9,803 nt of DNA from an uncultured Collinsella sp. (GTDB taxonomy: Bacteria > Actinomycetota > Coriobacteriia > Coriobacteriales > Coriobacteriaceae), in NCBI GenBank assembly GCA_902496845.1, contig CABVCJ010000067.1:1-9803 (forward strand), read 5' to 3'. Shown in pieces: positions 1 through 5,294 of this stretch. Under the pieces are notes generated by a model. That model made no database searches. It was given only the letters and a program-made list of their open reading frames with translations, and had not been told where the DNA came from. How positions within the stretch are numbered: position 1 is the stretch's first letter; each line of letters begins with the position of its first letter. The position numbers and the translations under genes were made by a program.

Positions 1-207
1 CCCGTCATGTGGCGGATGGCCGTAAAGCCGACGCCCTCCATCGGTCGCGAACAACAGACCGTGGACATGGACGCCATGGAAAATGCCGAGCTCTCGGTCC
101 ACGGCCGTCACGATCCCTGCATCGTCCCGCGCGCCGTCCCCGTAGCCGAAGCAGCCGCGGCGCTCGCCATCTGGGACGCCCTCCTCGAGGACGCCGCCCA
201 GCGCTAA
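1..207 (+). CDS. aroC: Chorismate synthase, C-terminal fragment (5' end outside window)
   Basis: The reading frame is open from base 1 and ends at TAA 205-207, giving the last 68 residues of a protein that begins upstream. The fragment carries the C-terminal signatures of chorismate synthase: a KPTPSI stretch, then QQTVD, then GRHDPCIVPRAVPVAEA followed by a hydrophobic helix. In this family the GRHDPC region lies near the FMN and EPSP binding site. The enzyme uses reduced FMN to remove phosphate from 5-enolpyruvylshikimate-3-phosphate, giving chorismate in the cytoplasm. It lies directly upstream of pheA, which consumes chorismate, so the order makes metabolic sense. A gap of 169 bp with paired inverted repeats separates the two. 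The family call is firm from motifs; nothing can be said about the missing N-terminal part. Confidence 0.93.
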   Translation, partial: PVMWRMAVKPTPSIGREQQTVDMDAMENAELSVHGRHDPCIVPRAVPVAEAAAALAIWDALLEDAAQR

Positions 208-219
208 CCAACCCACCCC

Positions 220-350
220 AAGGGTAGCTAATTTGGGACGGGGCTATTTTAGCTACCCCCATATGCCAGTTGATATTTGTCCTGGCTCTCATCGATTCGT
301 CGACAGTCAAAGGGTAGCTAAAATAGCCCCGTCCCAAATTAGCTACCCTT
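220..350. repeat. Paired inverted 39-bp REP-like elements (BIME-like) between aroC and pheA
   Basis: The arm at 220-258 and the arm at 312-350 are perfect reverse complements over 39 bases, separated by 53 bp. Each arm is itself an imperfect palindrome: GGGTAGCTAA (222-231) pairs with TTAGCTACCC (249-258) around a 17-nt centre containing GGGACGGGGC. The right arm has the same layout on the other strand. A transcript crossing the region could form two small hairpins or one 39-bp stem. The layout, two opposed copies of a short palindrome, is that of a bacterial interspersed mosaic element built from REP sequences. GTAG, the tetranucleotide that marks many REP elements, is present at 224-227. 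No T-run follows, so it is not a standard terminator. I saw no clear target-site duplication and no other copy in this window. Confidence 0.85.
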
Positions 351-364
351 GGCAACCATTCACG

Positions 365-371
365 AAAGGGG
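365..371 (+). promoter_or_regulatory. Ribosome binding site of pheA
   Basis: AAAGGGG sits 5 nt before ATG 377. It fixes this start over the longer in-frame openings at 233 and 263, which run through the repeat arms and lack any purine-rich site. Confidence 0.7.
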
Positions 372-376
372 CCGCC

Positions 377-1522
377 ATGGACCTTGCCGATATTCGCCAG
401 GCCATCGATGGCATCGACACCACGCTGCTCAACAGCTTTGTCGAGCGCATGGACATTGCCACCGAGGTCGCCAAATCCAAGATCGAGATGGGCAAGGCCG
501 TCTTCGACCCCGCCCGCGAGCGCTCCAAACTCAACAACCTCGCCAGCCGCGCACCCGAGCGCTACGAGGCCCAGACCATCACCCTGTTCCGCCTCCTCAT
601 GAGCATGAGCAAGGCCGAGCAGCAGCGCTACATCAACGAACTCAAGGGCATCACGGTGTCGCAAAAGGCCCATGCCACGGCCGCGGCCTTTGACACGCCC
701 TTCCCCCAGACGGCCACCGTCGCCTGCCAGGGCGTCGAGGGCGCCTACAGCCAGATTGCCGCGTGCAAGCTCTTTGACGTGCCCGATATCGCCTTCTTTG
801 AGACCTTCGAGGGCGTCATGCGCGCCGTGCGCGACGGCTTCTGCGAGTTTGGCGTGTTGCCCATCGAAAACTCCACCGCCGGCTCGGTCAACGCCGTCTA
901 CGACCTGCTCGCACAGTTCGACTTCCATATCGTGCGCTCGCTGCGCCTCAAGATCGATCACAACCTGCTCGTCAAGCCCGGCACCAAGCTCGCCGACGTG
1001 CGCGAGGCCTACAGCCACGGCCAAGCCATTGCCCAGTGCGCCGGCTTTATCGAGGCCCACGGACTGCATGCCACCAAGTACCCCAACACCGCCATGTCGG
1101 CCGAGATGGTCGCCAACTCCGAACGCACCGACGTCGCCGCCATCGCCTCGCGCAGCTGTGCGGCGCTCTACGGCTTGGAGGTGCTGGAGCCCAACATCCA
1201 AGACTCGGACAACAACTACACGCGCTTTGTCGTCATCAGCCGCGAGCCGCGCGTCTACCCCGGCGCCAACCGTACCTCGCTCATGATCACCACGGCCAAC
1301 GAGCCGGGCGCCCTCTATCGCGTGCTCGAGCGCTTCTATGCGCTCAACATTAACCTCATCAAGCTCGAGAGCCGCCCCATCCCCGGTCGTGACTTTGAGT
1401 TTATGTTCTACTTTGACCTGGACTGCCCCTTTGGCAGCAAGGCCCTCGACGACTTGCTCGATTCCATCGACGACGTGTGCGAGAGCTTTACCTACTTTGG
1501 CAGCTACACGGAGGTGCTCTAG
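377..1522 (+). CDS. pheA: Bifunctional chorismate mutase / prephenate dehydratase with ACT domain (P-protein)
   Basis: This 381-residue protein has three domains in the order of the bacterial P-protein, at the usual length. An AroQ-type chorismate mutase helical domain covers about 1-90. By alignment with the E. coli enzyme, R7, R24, K35, D44 and E48 match active-site residues. Prephenate dehydratase covers about 112-287, with GVEGAYS (119-125), PIENSTAGSV (162-171), SHGQAIAQC (213-221) and the catalytic-Thr motif NYTRF (280-284). An ACT domain covers about 300-378, with the phenylalanine-binding motifs GALY (311-314) and ESRP (331-334), so feedback inhibition by Phe is expected. It turns chorismate into prephenate and then phenylpyruvate. 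I chose ATG 377 because AAAGGGG (365-371) lies 5 nt upstream and the mutase helix starts at once. An in-frame ATG at 263 has no ribosome site. The stop codon abuts the next gene's start. Confidence 0.95.
   Translation: MDLADIRQAIDGIDTTLLNSFVERMDIATEVAKSKIEMGKAVFDPARERSKLNNLASRAPERYEAQTITLFRLLMSMSKAEQQRYINELKGITVSQKAHATAAAFDTPFPQTATVACQGVEGAYSQIAACKLFDVPDIAFFETFEGVMRAVRDGFCEFGVLPIENSTAGSVNAVYDLLAQFDFHIVRSLRLKIDHNLLVKPGTKLADVREAYSHGQAIAQCAGFIEAHGLHATKYPNTAMSAEMVANSERTDVAAIASRSCAALYGLEVLEPNIQDSDNNYTRFVVISREPRVYPGANRTSLMITTANEPGALYRVLERFYALNINLIKLESRPIPGRDFEFMFYFDLDCPFGSKALDDLLDSIDDVCESFTYFGSYTEVL
1510..1516 (+). promoter_or_regulatory. Ribosome binding site of aroE-aroK inside the end of pheA
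   Basis: GGAGGTG lies within the last codons of pheA, 6 nt before ATG 1523. The pheA stop TAG (1520-1522) touches the ATG directly, so translation of the two genes is probably coupled. Confidence 0.75.
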
Positions 1523-2773
1523 ATGACCGATACCGCCGCAACCCGTCCCTACGGCGTGCTGGGCCGCGTGTTGGGCCACAGCTACACCCCGACCATCTAC
1601 AAGGAGCTCGCAGGCCTGGAGTATGTGCGATTTGAGCGCGAGCCCGAGGACCTCCAGGCCTTTATGACCGGCGACGAATGGGAGGGCACCAACGTGACCA
1701 TCCCCTACAAGCGTGCCGTCATGGAATACCTGGACGAGCTGAGCCCCCTGGCCGAACGCATGGGCAACGTCAACACCATCACGCGCCTGCCCGACGGCCG
1801 CCTGCGCGGTGACAACACCGACTACTTTGGTTTTCGGTGCCTGGTCGAGGAGCTGGGCGTAGAGGTTGCCGGTAAGAAGGCCCTCGTGCTCGGCGCCACC
1901 GGCGGTGCCGGCACTACAGCGAGCATGGTACTCGGCGACTTAGGCGCCGTCGTGGTGCCCGTGGGCCGCACGAGCGACGTCAACTACGGTAACATCGCGC
2001 AGCAATCCGATGCCGCGCTGCTCGTCAACTGCACGCCCGCCGGCATGTTCCCCCACTGCCCCGACGCCCCCTGCATGCTCGAGGGACTTGACGCGCTCGA
2101 GGGCGTCATCGACATTGTCTACAATCCCGCCCGCACGGGCTTGATGCTCGAGGCCGAGCGCCGCGGCATCCCCTGCATCGGCGGTCTGCTCATGCTTGTT
2201 GCACAGGCGGCACAGGCTGTCGAGCGCTACACCGGCCAGATTACCCCGCGCGAGCGCATTCTGGACGTAACGGAACGTCTGTCTCGCCGCGAGCAGAACA
2301 TCGCCCTGGTCGGCATGCCGGGCTCGGGCAAGACCCGTGTAGGCGAGCAAATCGCCCTGCTCACGGGTCGCGAGCACATTGACTTGGATCGCGCGCTTGA
2401 GGAGCGCCTGGGGATGCCCTGCGCCGACTATATCGTCGAGCGCGGCGAGGCGACCTTCCGCGAGCAGGAGACGGCGGCGCTGGCCGACATCTCCAAGCGC
2501 AGCGGCCTGGTACTCTCCACCGGCGGCGGCGTGGTCACGCGCGACGAAAACTATCCGCTGCTGCACCAGAACAGCCAGATCGTGATGCTCAACCGCAAGC
2601 TCGACGAACTCGCCCACAAGGGACGCCCTATCACCGCCCGCGATGGCATCGATAAGCTCGCCGAGCAGCGCATGCCGCGCTACCGCGCCTGGGCCGACTA
2701 CATCATCGACTCACGCGACTGCGCCACCAACACCGCCCAAGCCCTCCTCGAGACCCTCCCACCCGCTCTCTAA
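1523..2773 (+). CDS. aroE-aroK: Shikimate dehydrogenase-shikimate kinase fusion
   Basis: One uninterrupted 416-residue frame joins two consecutive shikimate-pathway enzymes. Residues about 8-238 are shikimate dehydrogenase. They show GHSYTP (18-23, the shikimate-binding SxS region with Thr for the second Ser), NVTIPYK (57-63, catalytic Lys63), GNVNT (81-85), GDNTD (96-100, catalytic Asp100), the NADP-binding loop GATGGAG (124-130) and NCTPAGM (169-175). Residues about 257-412 are shikimate kinase. They show Walker A GMPGSGKT (264-271), DLD (287-289), FRxxE (312-316), GGGVV (334-338), the lid GRPI (367-370) and a substrate-binding Arg in RMPRYRAW (383-390). The linker (about 239-256) is short and charged. 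The protein reduces 3-dehydroshikimate with NADPH and phosphorylates the shikimate formed. Every core motif is present in both halves, so both are probably active. No frame break was seen at the junction. Confidence 0.93.
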   Translation: MTDTAATRPYGVLGRVLGHSYTPTIYKELAGLEYVRFEREPEDLQAFMTGDEWEGTNVTIPYKRAVMEYLDELSPLAERMGNVNTITRLPDGRLRGDNTDYFGFRCLVEELGVEVAGKKALVLGATGGAGTTASMVLGDLGAVVVPVGRTSDVNYGNIAQQSDAALLVNCTPAGMFPHCPDAPCMLEGLDALEGVIDIVYNPARTGLMLEAERRGIPCIGGLLMLVAQAAQAVERYTGQITPRERILDVTERLSRREQNIALVGMPGSGKTRVGEQIALLTGREHIDLDRALEERLGMPCADYIVERGEATFREQETAALADISKRSGLVLSTGGGVVTRDENYPLLHQNSQIVMLNRKLDELAHKGRPITARDGIDKLAEQRMPRYRAWADYIIDSRDCATNTAQALLETLPPAL

Positions 2774-2778
2774 CCTAA

Positions 2779-2813
2779 GCCACCACAAAGGGGACAGACA
2801 CCTTTGTGGTGGC
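2779..2813. repeat. REP-like palindrome with GGGGACAGACACC core
   Basis: GCCACCACAAAGG (2779-2791) and CCTTTGTGGTGGC (2801-2813) form a perfect 13-bp stem around a 9-nt loop, GGACAGACA. The central GGGGACAGACACC resembles short dispersed repeats linked to REP-associated tyrosine transposases in other bacteria; that link is recalled, not searched. It lies 5 nt after the aroE-aroK stop and 24 nt before the aroQ start. Only three Ts follow the stem, so it would be a poor intrinsic terminator, though it may stabilise the 3' end of the upstream message or reduce read-through. Confidence 0.75.
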
Positions 2814-2837
2814 TTTCCAACCGCAAAGGAAGCAACC

Positions 2838-3275
2838 ATGAAAGCACTCGTCATCAACGGCCCCAACCTCAACATGCTCGGCATTCGCGAGCCGGGCATC
2901 TATGGTAGCGACAACTACGACCGCCTGGTCCAGATCTGCCAGGAGGCAGGTGCCGCGCAGGGCTTCGACGAGGTCGAGGTCTTCCAGTCCAACCACGAGG
3001 GCAGCATCGTCGACAAGATCCAGGAGGCCTACGGCAAGGTCGACGGCATCGTCATCAACCCGGCAGCCTACACGCACACCAGCGTGGCAATCCTTGACGC
3101 CCTCAAGGCCGTCGCCATCCCTGCCGTCGAGGTGCACATCAGCGCCGTAGAGACGCGCGAGGACTTCCGCCAGGTGAGCTATGCACGCCTAGCCTGCTTC
3201 GCCACCATCACCGGCGAAGGCCTCCAGGGCTACGCCCACGCGCTGGAGCTGCTGAAAGAGCATCTGGAAAAGTAA
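2838..3275 (+). CDS. aroQ: 3-dehydroquinate dehydratase, type II
   Basis: This protein has 145 residues, the normal size for the dodecameric type II enzyme, which dehydrates 3-dehydroquinate to 3-dehydroshikimate in the cytoplasm. Motifs appear in order: NGPNLNMLGIREPGIYG (7-23) holds the active-site Arg17 and catalytic Tyr22, FQSNHEGSIVDKI (49-61) follows, then INPAAYTHTSVAI (73-85) with Asn74, and VEVHISA (97-103) with the general-acid His100, then REDFR (107-111). Where many relatives have HISN or HLSN, this one has HISA, a small deviation in the substrate-contact loop. ATG 2838 is chosen because AAAGGA (2825-2830) lies 7 nt upstream and the protein begins exactly with the family's first beta strand. 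It follows aroE-aroK by 64 bp, with a REP-like hairpin between. Its product feeds the AroE half of the upstream fusion. Confidence 0.95.
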   Translation: MKALVINGPNLNMLGIREPGIYGSDNYDRLVQICQEAGAAQGFDEVEVFQSNHEGSIVDKIQEAYGKVDGIVINPAAYTHTSVAILDALKAVAIPAVEVHISAVETREDFRQVSYARLACFATITGEGLQGYAHALELLKEHLEK

Positions 3276-3336
3276 AATGCCAACCCCAACAAACAGCAGC
3301 GGCTTGCTCGCGCTCGGCTTCAGCAGCATACAAGAT

Positions 3337-3369
3337 GAAAAAGCCCAGACCACCAAGCGGTCCGGGCTT
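3337..3369 (-). terminator. Intrinsic terminator downstream of tRNA-Arg
   Basis: On the - strand, AAGCCCGGACC (3369-3359) pairs with GGTCTGGGCTT (3351-3341), an 11-bp stem with one G-U pair and a 7-nt loop. A run of Ts follows (3342-3337). It lies 10 bases past the encoded CCA of the tRNA gene. On the + strand it is followed by AATAAA rather than Ts, so it should act mainly on - strand transcription, though the stem may also hinder transcripts from aroQ. Confidence 0.85.
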
Positions 3370-3378
3370 AATAAACGA

Positions 3379-3455
3379 TGGTGCTCCATGGCGGATTCGA
3401 ACCGTCGACCTTGGGATTAGAAGTCCCCTGCTCTATCCAACTGAGCTAATGGAGC
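3379..3455 (-). tRNA. tRNA-Arg, anticodon UCU
   Basis: Read on the - strand from 3455, the cloverleaf is: acceptor GCTCCAT paired with ATGGAGC, D-stem GCTC/GAGC, anticodon loop CTTCTAA with anticodon TCT, T-loop TTCGAAT, discriminator A, then an encoded CCA (3381-3379). The body is 74 nt without CCA. The anticodon reads AGA, and AGG by wobble, both rare codons in GC-rich genomes. Two stem positions do not pair canonically: 27-43 (G-A) at the base of the anticodon stem and 50-64 (A-C) in the T-stem. The rest pairs well and resembles other bacterial tRNA-Arg(UCU), so I take it as functional. It lies between wzt and a clear terminator on the same strand. Confidence 0.95.
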
Positions 3456-3501
3456 AAATAACCGCACGCCCAAGCAAGCGCAAGCCTGTCGGGCGCAAGT
3501 A

Positions 3502-3507
3502 ATTATA
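3502..3507 (-). promoter_or_regulatory. Possible -10 box for tRNA-Arg
   Basis: A perfect TATAAT on the - strand lies just after the wzt stop, 46 nt before the mature tRNA 5' end. No good TTGACA-like -35 is found 16-18 nt upstream and there is no TG extension, so the call rests on the -10 alone. Read-through from wzt is the alternative. Confidence 0.35.
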
Positions 3508-3509
3508 AC

Positions 3510-4277
3510 CTAGTTGAACTGCTCGCGATACGCCTTGCAGACCTCATCGACCGGGCCGTCCATGCGAAGGTCACCCTTCTCAATCCAAACGGCACGCTGG
3601 CAGATGCGCTCAACCTGCTCCATGGAGTGCGAAACGAACAGAACCGTCACGTCACCGCTCTGGATAAAGTGCTGAATGCGAGCCTCACACTTCTGCTGGA
3701 AGAACACATCACCGACGGACAGCGTCTCGTCAACGATCAGAATATCGGGCTCGGTAATCGTCGCGATTGCAAAGGCGATACGCGCCACCATGCCCGAGGA
3801 GAAGTTCTTAAGCGGCATATCGACAAAGTTCTGCAGCTCAGCGAACTCGATAATGCCGTCAAAGTTGGCGTCGATGAACTCCTTGGTATAGCCGAGCAGG
3901 GCACCGTTCAGATAGATGTTCTCGCGGGCGGTCAGCTCGGGGTCAAAGCCGGCACCAAGCTCAATCAGCGGCGCGATGTTACCGTGCACCTTAACGCTGC
4001 CCTCGCTAGGCTCAAGAACGCCAGCGATAATCTTGAGCATCGTAGACTTGCCGGAGCCATTGGTGCCGACCAGACCCACAACCTCGCCGCGATGAATATC
4101 AAACGAGATGTGCTTAAGCGCCCTAAACTCCTCAAAGAACAGCTCGTGCTTGGCAAGCTTGATGAAGTACTCCTTGAGGTTGGTCAGCGACTCGGACGCC
4201 ATGTTAAAGATCATGGTGACGTCGTCGACCTCGACAGCCAGAGGCTGCTCGCTGTAATCAACAACAGATTCAGTCAT
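3510..4277 (-). CDS. ABC transporter ATP-binding protein, polysaccharide export (Wzt/TagH type, short form)
   Basis: This 255-residue cytoplasmic ATPase powers export of a lipid-linked glycan through the permease encoded just upstream. Walker A GTNGSGKST is at 71-79, the signature SSGM at 160-163 (the variant usual in this family), Walker B ILIVDE at 179-184 and the switch His in SHS at 216-218. An insert before Walker A (about 25-52) and the ELGAGFDPELTARENIYLNG stretch after it are typical of Wzt, TagH and RfbE proteins rather than metabolite importers. The protein ends right after the nucleotide-binding domain. It lacks the C-terminal glycan-binding domain of E. coli O9a-type Wzt, so export probably does not depend on recognition of a modified chain end. 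ATG 4277 is preferred over GTG 4280 because AAGGAG (4290-4285) lies 7 nt from it. It sits 11 bp after the permease stop, so the two are co-transcribed. Confidence 0.92.
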   Translation of the reverse strand: MTESVVDYSEQPLAVEVDDVTMIFNMASESLTNLKEYFIKLAKHELFFEEFRALKHISFDIHRGEVVGLVGTNGSGKSTMLKIIAGVLEPSEGSVKVHGNIAPLIELGAGFDPELTARENIYLNGALLGYTKEFIDANFDGIIEFAELQNFVDMPLKNFSSGMVARIAFAIATITEPDILIVDETLSVGDVFFQQKCEARIQHFIQSGDVTVLFVSHSMEQVERICQRAVWIEKGDLRMDGPVDEVCKAYREQFN

Positions 4278-4284
4278 CACAGCA

Positions 4285-4290
4285 CTCCTT
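4285..4290 (-). promoter_or_regulatory. Ribosome binding site of the ABC ATPase gene
   Basis: AAGGAG overlaps the permease stop codon by two bases (TAA 4291-4289). It is 7 nt from ATG 4277 and only 4 nt from GTG 4280, favouring the ATG. Confidence 0.7.
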
Positions 4291-5134
4291 AGATGTAGAG
4301 GATGAACTTGCGCTCGGACTTATGGAACACGGTGTAGCCAATAACAAGCGCAAGAACCGCCCAAGCGACGCACATACCAAACGTCATAAGCGAGGGCGTA
4401 GTCTGGAACAGGAAGATATCACGCATAAACTGCAGGTAGTTATACATGGGGTTCGCATAGACCAGAATGCGCACGAGATGCGGCATTTGCGCAACGAAGT
4501 CGGTCGTCCAGAAGATGGGCGTAATGTAGGTCCAAGCCGTAATGACGACGCTCCACAGATGCATGACATCGCGGAAAAAGACCGTGAGGGCGGAGAGCAT
4601 CATGCCCAGGCCCATGCAGAAGCACATAAGCAGCAGCAGGCAGACCGGCAGCAGAATCAGGTGCCAAGAAGGCATAACGCGGAACCACAGCATAACGATG
4701 GCAACGGCGACCAGCGAGAAGGCAAAGTTAACCAGCGAGAAGAGCACCTTCTGTACTGGGAAGACCCAGCGGTGCACCTTAACCTTCTTGAGCAGCGGGG
4801 CAGCACCCACGATCGACGTCAGGGCCTGGTTCGTAGACTCGGACATGACGGCAAAGGTCACGTTACCCACGATCAAGTAGAGCGGGTACATCTCGGGCGT
4901 AATCGAGCCATTGCGGCCCTGGGCGAAAATCGTCGAGAACACGATGGCCATGACGATCATCATCAGCAGCGGGTTGAGCACCGACCATGCGACGCCCAGA
5001 ACGCTACGGCGATACTTGATCTTAAAATCCTTGGTAACCAGCTGACGAAGGATAAACGCGTCCTTCTCAAATTCGTTCTTAGCAAACGTCGCAGGCAGAC
5101 TGCGAGTTTCTTGTTGCTTTGTCTGATCCGACAC
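4289..5134 (-). CDS. ABC-2 type polysaccharide export permease (Wzm/TagG type)
   Basis: This 281-residue inner-membrane protein has about six membrane spans, near 46-70, 82-101, 124-150, 157-182, 192-209 and 251-271. The cytoplasmic N-terminal region leads into KDFKIKYRRSVLGVAWSVL (35-53), the hallmark of ABC-2 polysaccharide and polyol-phosphate exporters just before the first span. The last loop carries NPMYNYLQFMRD (228-239), also typical. As a homodimer with the adjacent ATPase it should move an undecaprenyl-pyrophosphate-linked polymer, or a teichoic-acid-like one, across the membrane. The start is GTG 5134, since AAAGGAG (5149-5143) lies 8 nt upstream. A longer in-frame ATG at 5197 lacks a ribosome site and would add an uncharacteristic basic tail. 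The gene is divergent from the glycosyltransferase operon, across 160 bp. The substrate cannot be read from the sequence. Confidence 0.9.
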   Translation of the reverse strand: MSDQTKQQETRSLPATFAKNEFEKDAFILRQLVTKDFKIKYRRSVLGVAWSVLNPLLMMIVMAIVFSTIFAQGRNGSITPEMYPLYLIVGNVTFAVMSESTNQALTSIVGAAPLLKKVKVHRWVFPVQKVLFSLVNFAFSLVAVAIVMLWFRVMPSWHLILLPVCLLLLMCFCMGLGMMLSALTVFFRDVMHLWSVVITAWTYITPIFWTTDFVAQMPHLVRILVYANPMYNYLQFMRDIFLFQTTPSLMTFGMCVAWAVLALVIGYTVFHKSERKFILYI

Positions 5135-5142
5135 GGATGCAA

Positions 5143-5149
5143 CTCCTTT
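5143..5149 (-). promoter_or_regulatory. Ribosome binding site of the ABC permease gene
   Basis: AAAGGAG on the - strand, 8 nt before GTG 5134, fixes the start and removes 21 residues from the longest open frame. Confidence 0.75.
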
Positions 5150-5173
5150 ACTCGTAATCGTTGACAAACGAAC

Positions 5174-5179
5174 AGTATA
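5174..5179 (-). promoter_or_regulatory. Possible -10 box of the permease-ATPase operon
   Basis: TATACT on the - strand lies 39 nt before the GTG start at 5134. No strong -35 is visible at 16-18 nt, so this is a tentative call supported by position and by a matching box on the other strand. Confidence 0.35.
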
Positions 5180-5258
5180 GACCCGACGGCCATGCAAACG
5201 ATTCGCGCAACAAAACTGGAGAACTAACCCACATCTTAGGATGCCAGGCCCAAACGGC

Positions 5259-5264
5259 TATACT
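5259..5264 (+). promoter_or_regulatory. Possible -10 box of the glycosyltransferase-yfhO operon
   Basis: TATACT on the + strand lies 30 nt before the GTG start at 5295. The hexamer TTAGGA, 17 nt upstream (5236-5241), is a weak -35 with three matches to TTGACA. The box mirrors the - strand TATACT at 5174-5179. Confidence 0.4.
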
Positions 5265-5282
5265 TTCTAGGATTGAATGTAT

Positions 5283-5288
5283 AAGGAG
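5283..5288 (+). promoter_or_regulatory. Ribosome binding site of the first glycosyltransferase
   Basis: AAGGAG lies 6 nt before GTG 5295 and decides this non-ATG start; no upstream ATG in frame has such a site. Confidence 0.75.
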
Positions 5289-5294
5289 CATTAA

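Noticed and set aside
233..376. N-terminal extension of pheA through the repeat, including ATG 263
   Set aside because: No ribosome site precedes these starts, the extension is encoded by the inverted repeat, and the mutase domain begins cleanly at ATG 377.
208..376. Phe attenuator, leader peptide or T-box ahead of pheA
   Set aside because: No Phe-rich short frame, T-box motif or terminator with a T-run was found; the region is filled by the inverted repeats.
5..1579. Long open frame of 524 codons on the - strand opposite aroC, pheA and the start of aroE-aroK
   Set aside because: It is antisense to well-supported genes and is a product of GC-rich codon bias. Its sequence is repetitive in G, A, V, D and H and shows no family motif.
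2643..2837. Upstream in-frame extension of aroQ
   Set aside because: It overlaps the end of aroE-aroK in another frame. AAAGGA and the family's conserved N-terminus place the start at 2838.
3379..3455. tRNA-Arg as a phage or island attachment site
   Set aside because: No integrase and no repeated tRNA 3' end were seen in the window; the tRNA is flanked by ordinary genes.
3467..3494. Hairpin between wzt and the tRNA as a terminator
   Set aside because: Only about six outer base pairs form around a long unpaired centre, and no T-run follows.
3627..4292. Open frame on the + strand opposite the ABC ATPase gene
   Set aside because: It is antisense to a gene with complete ABC motifs and has no recognisable domain or ribosome site.
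4322..5164. 280-codon frame on the + strand opposite the permease gene
   Set aside because: Its very high His, Gln, Arg and Asn content is what the complement of a membrane-protein gene gives; it is a shadow frame.
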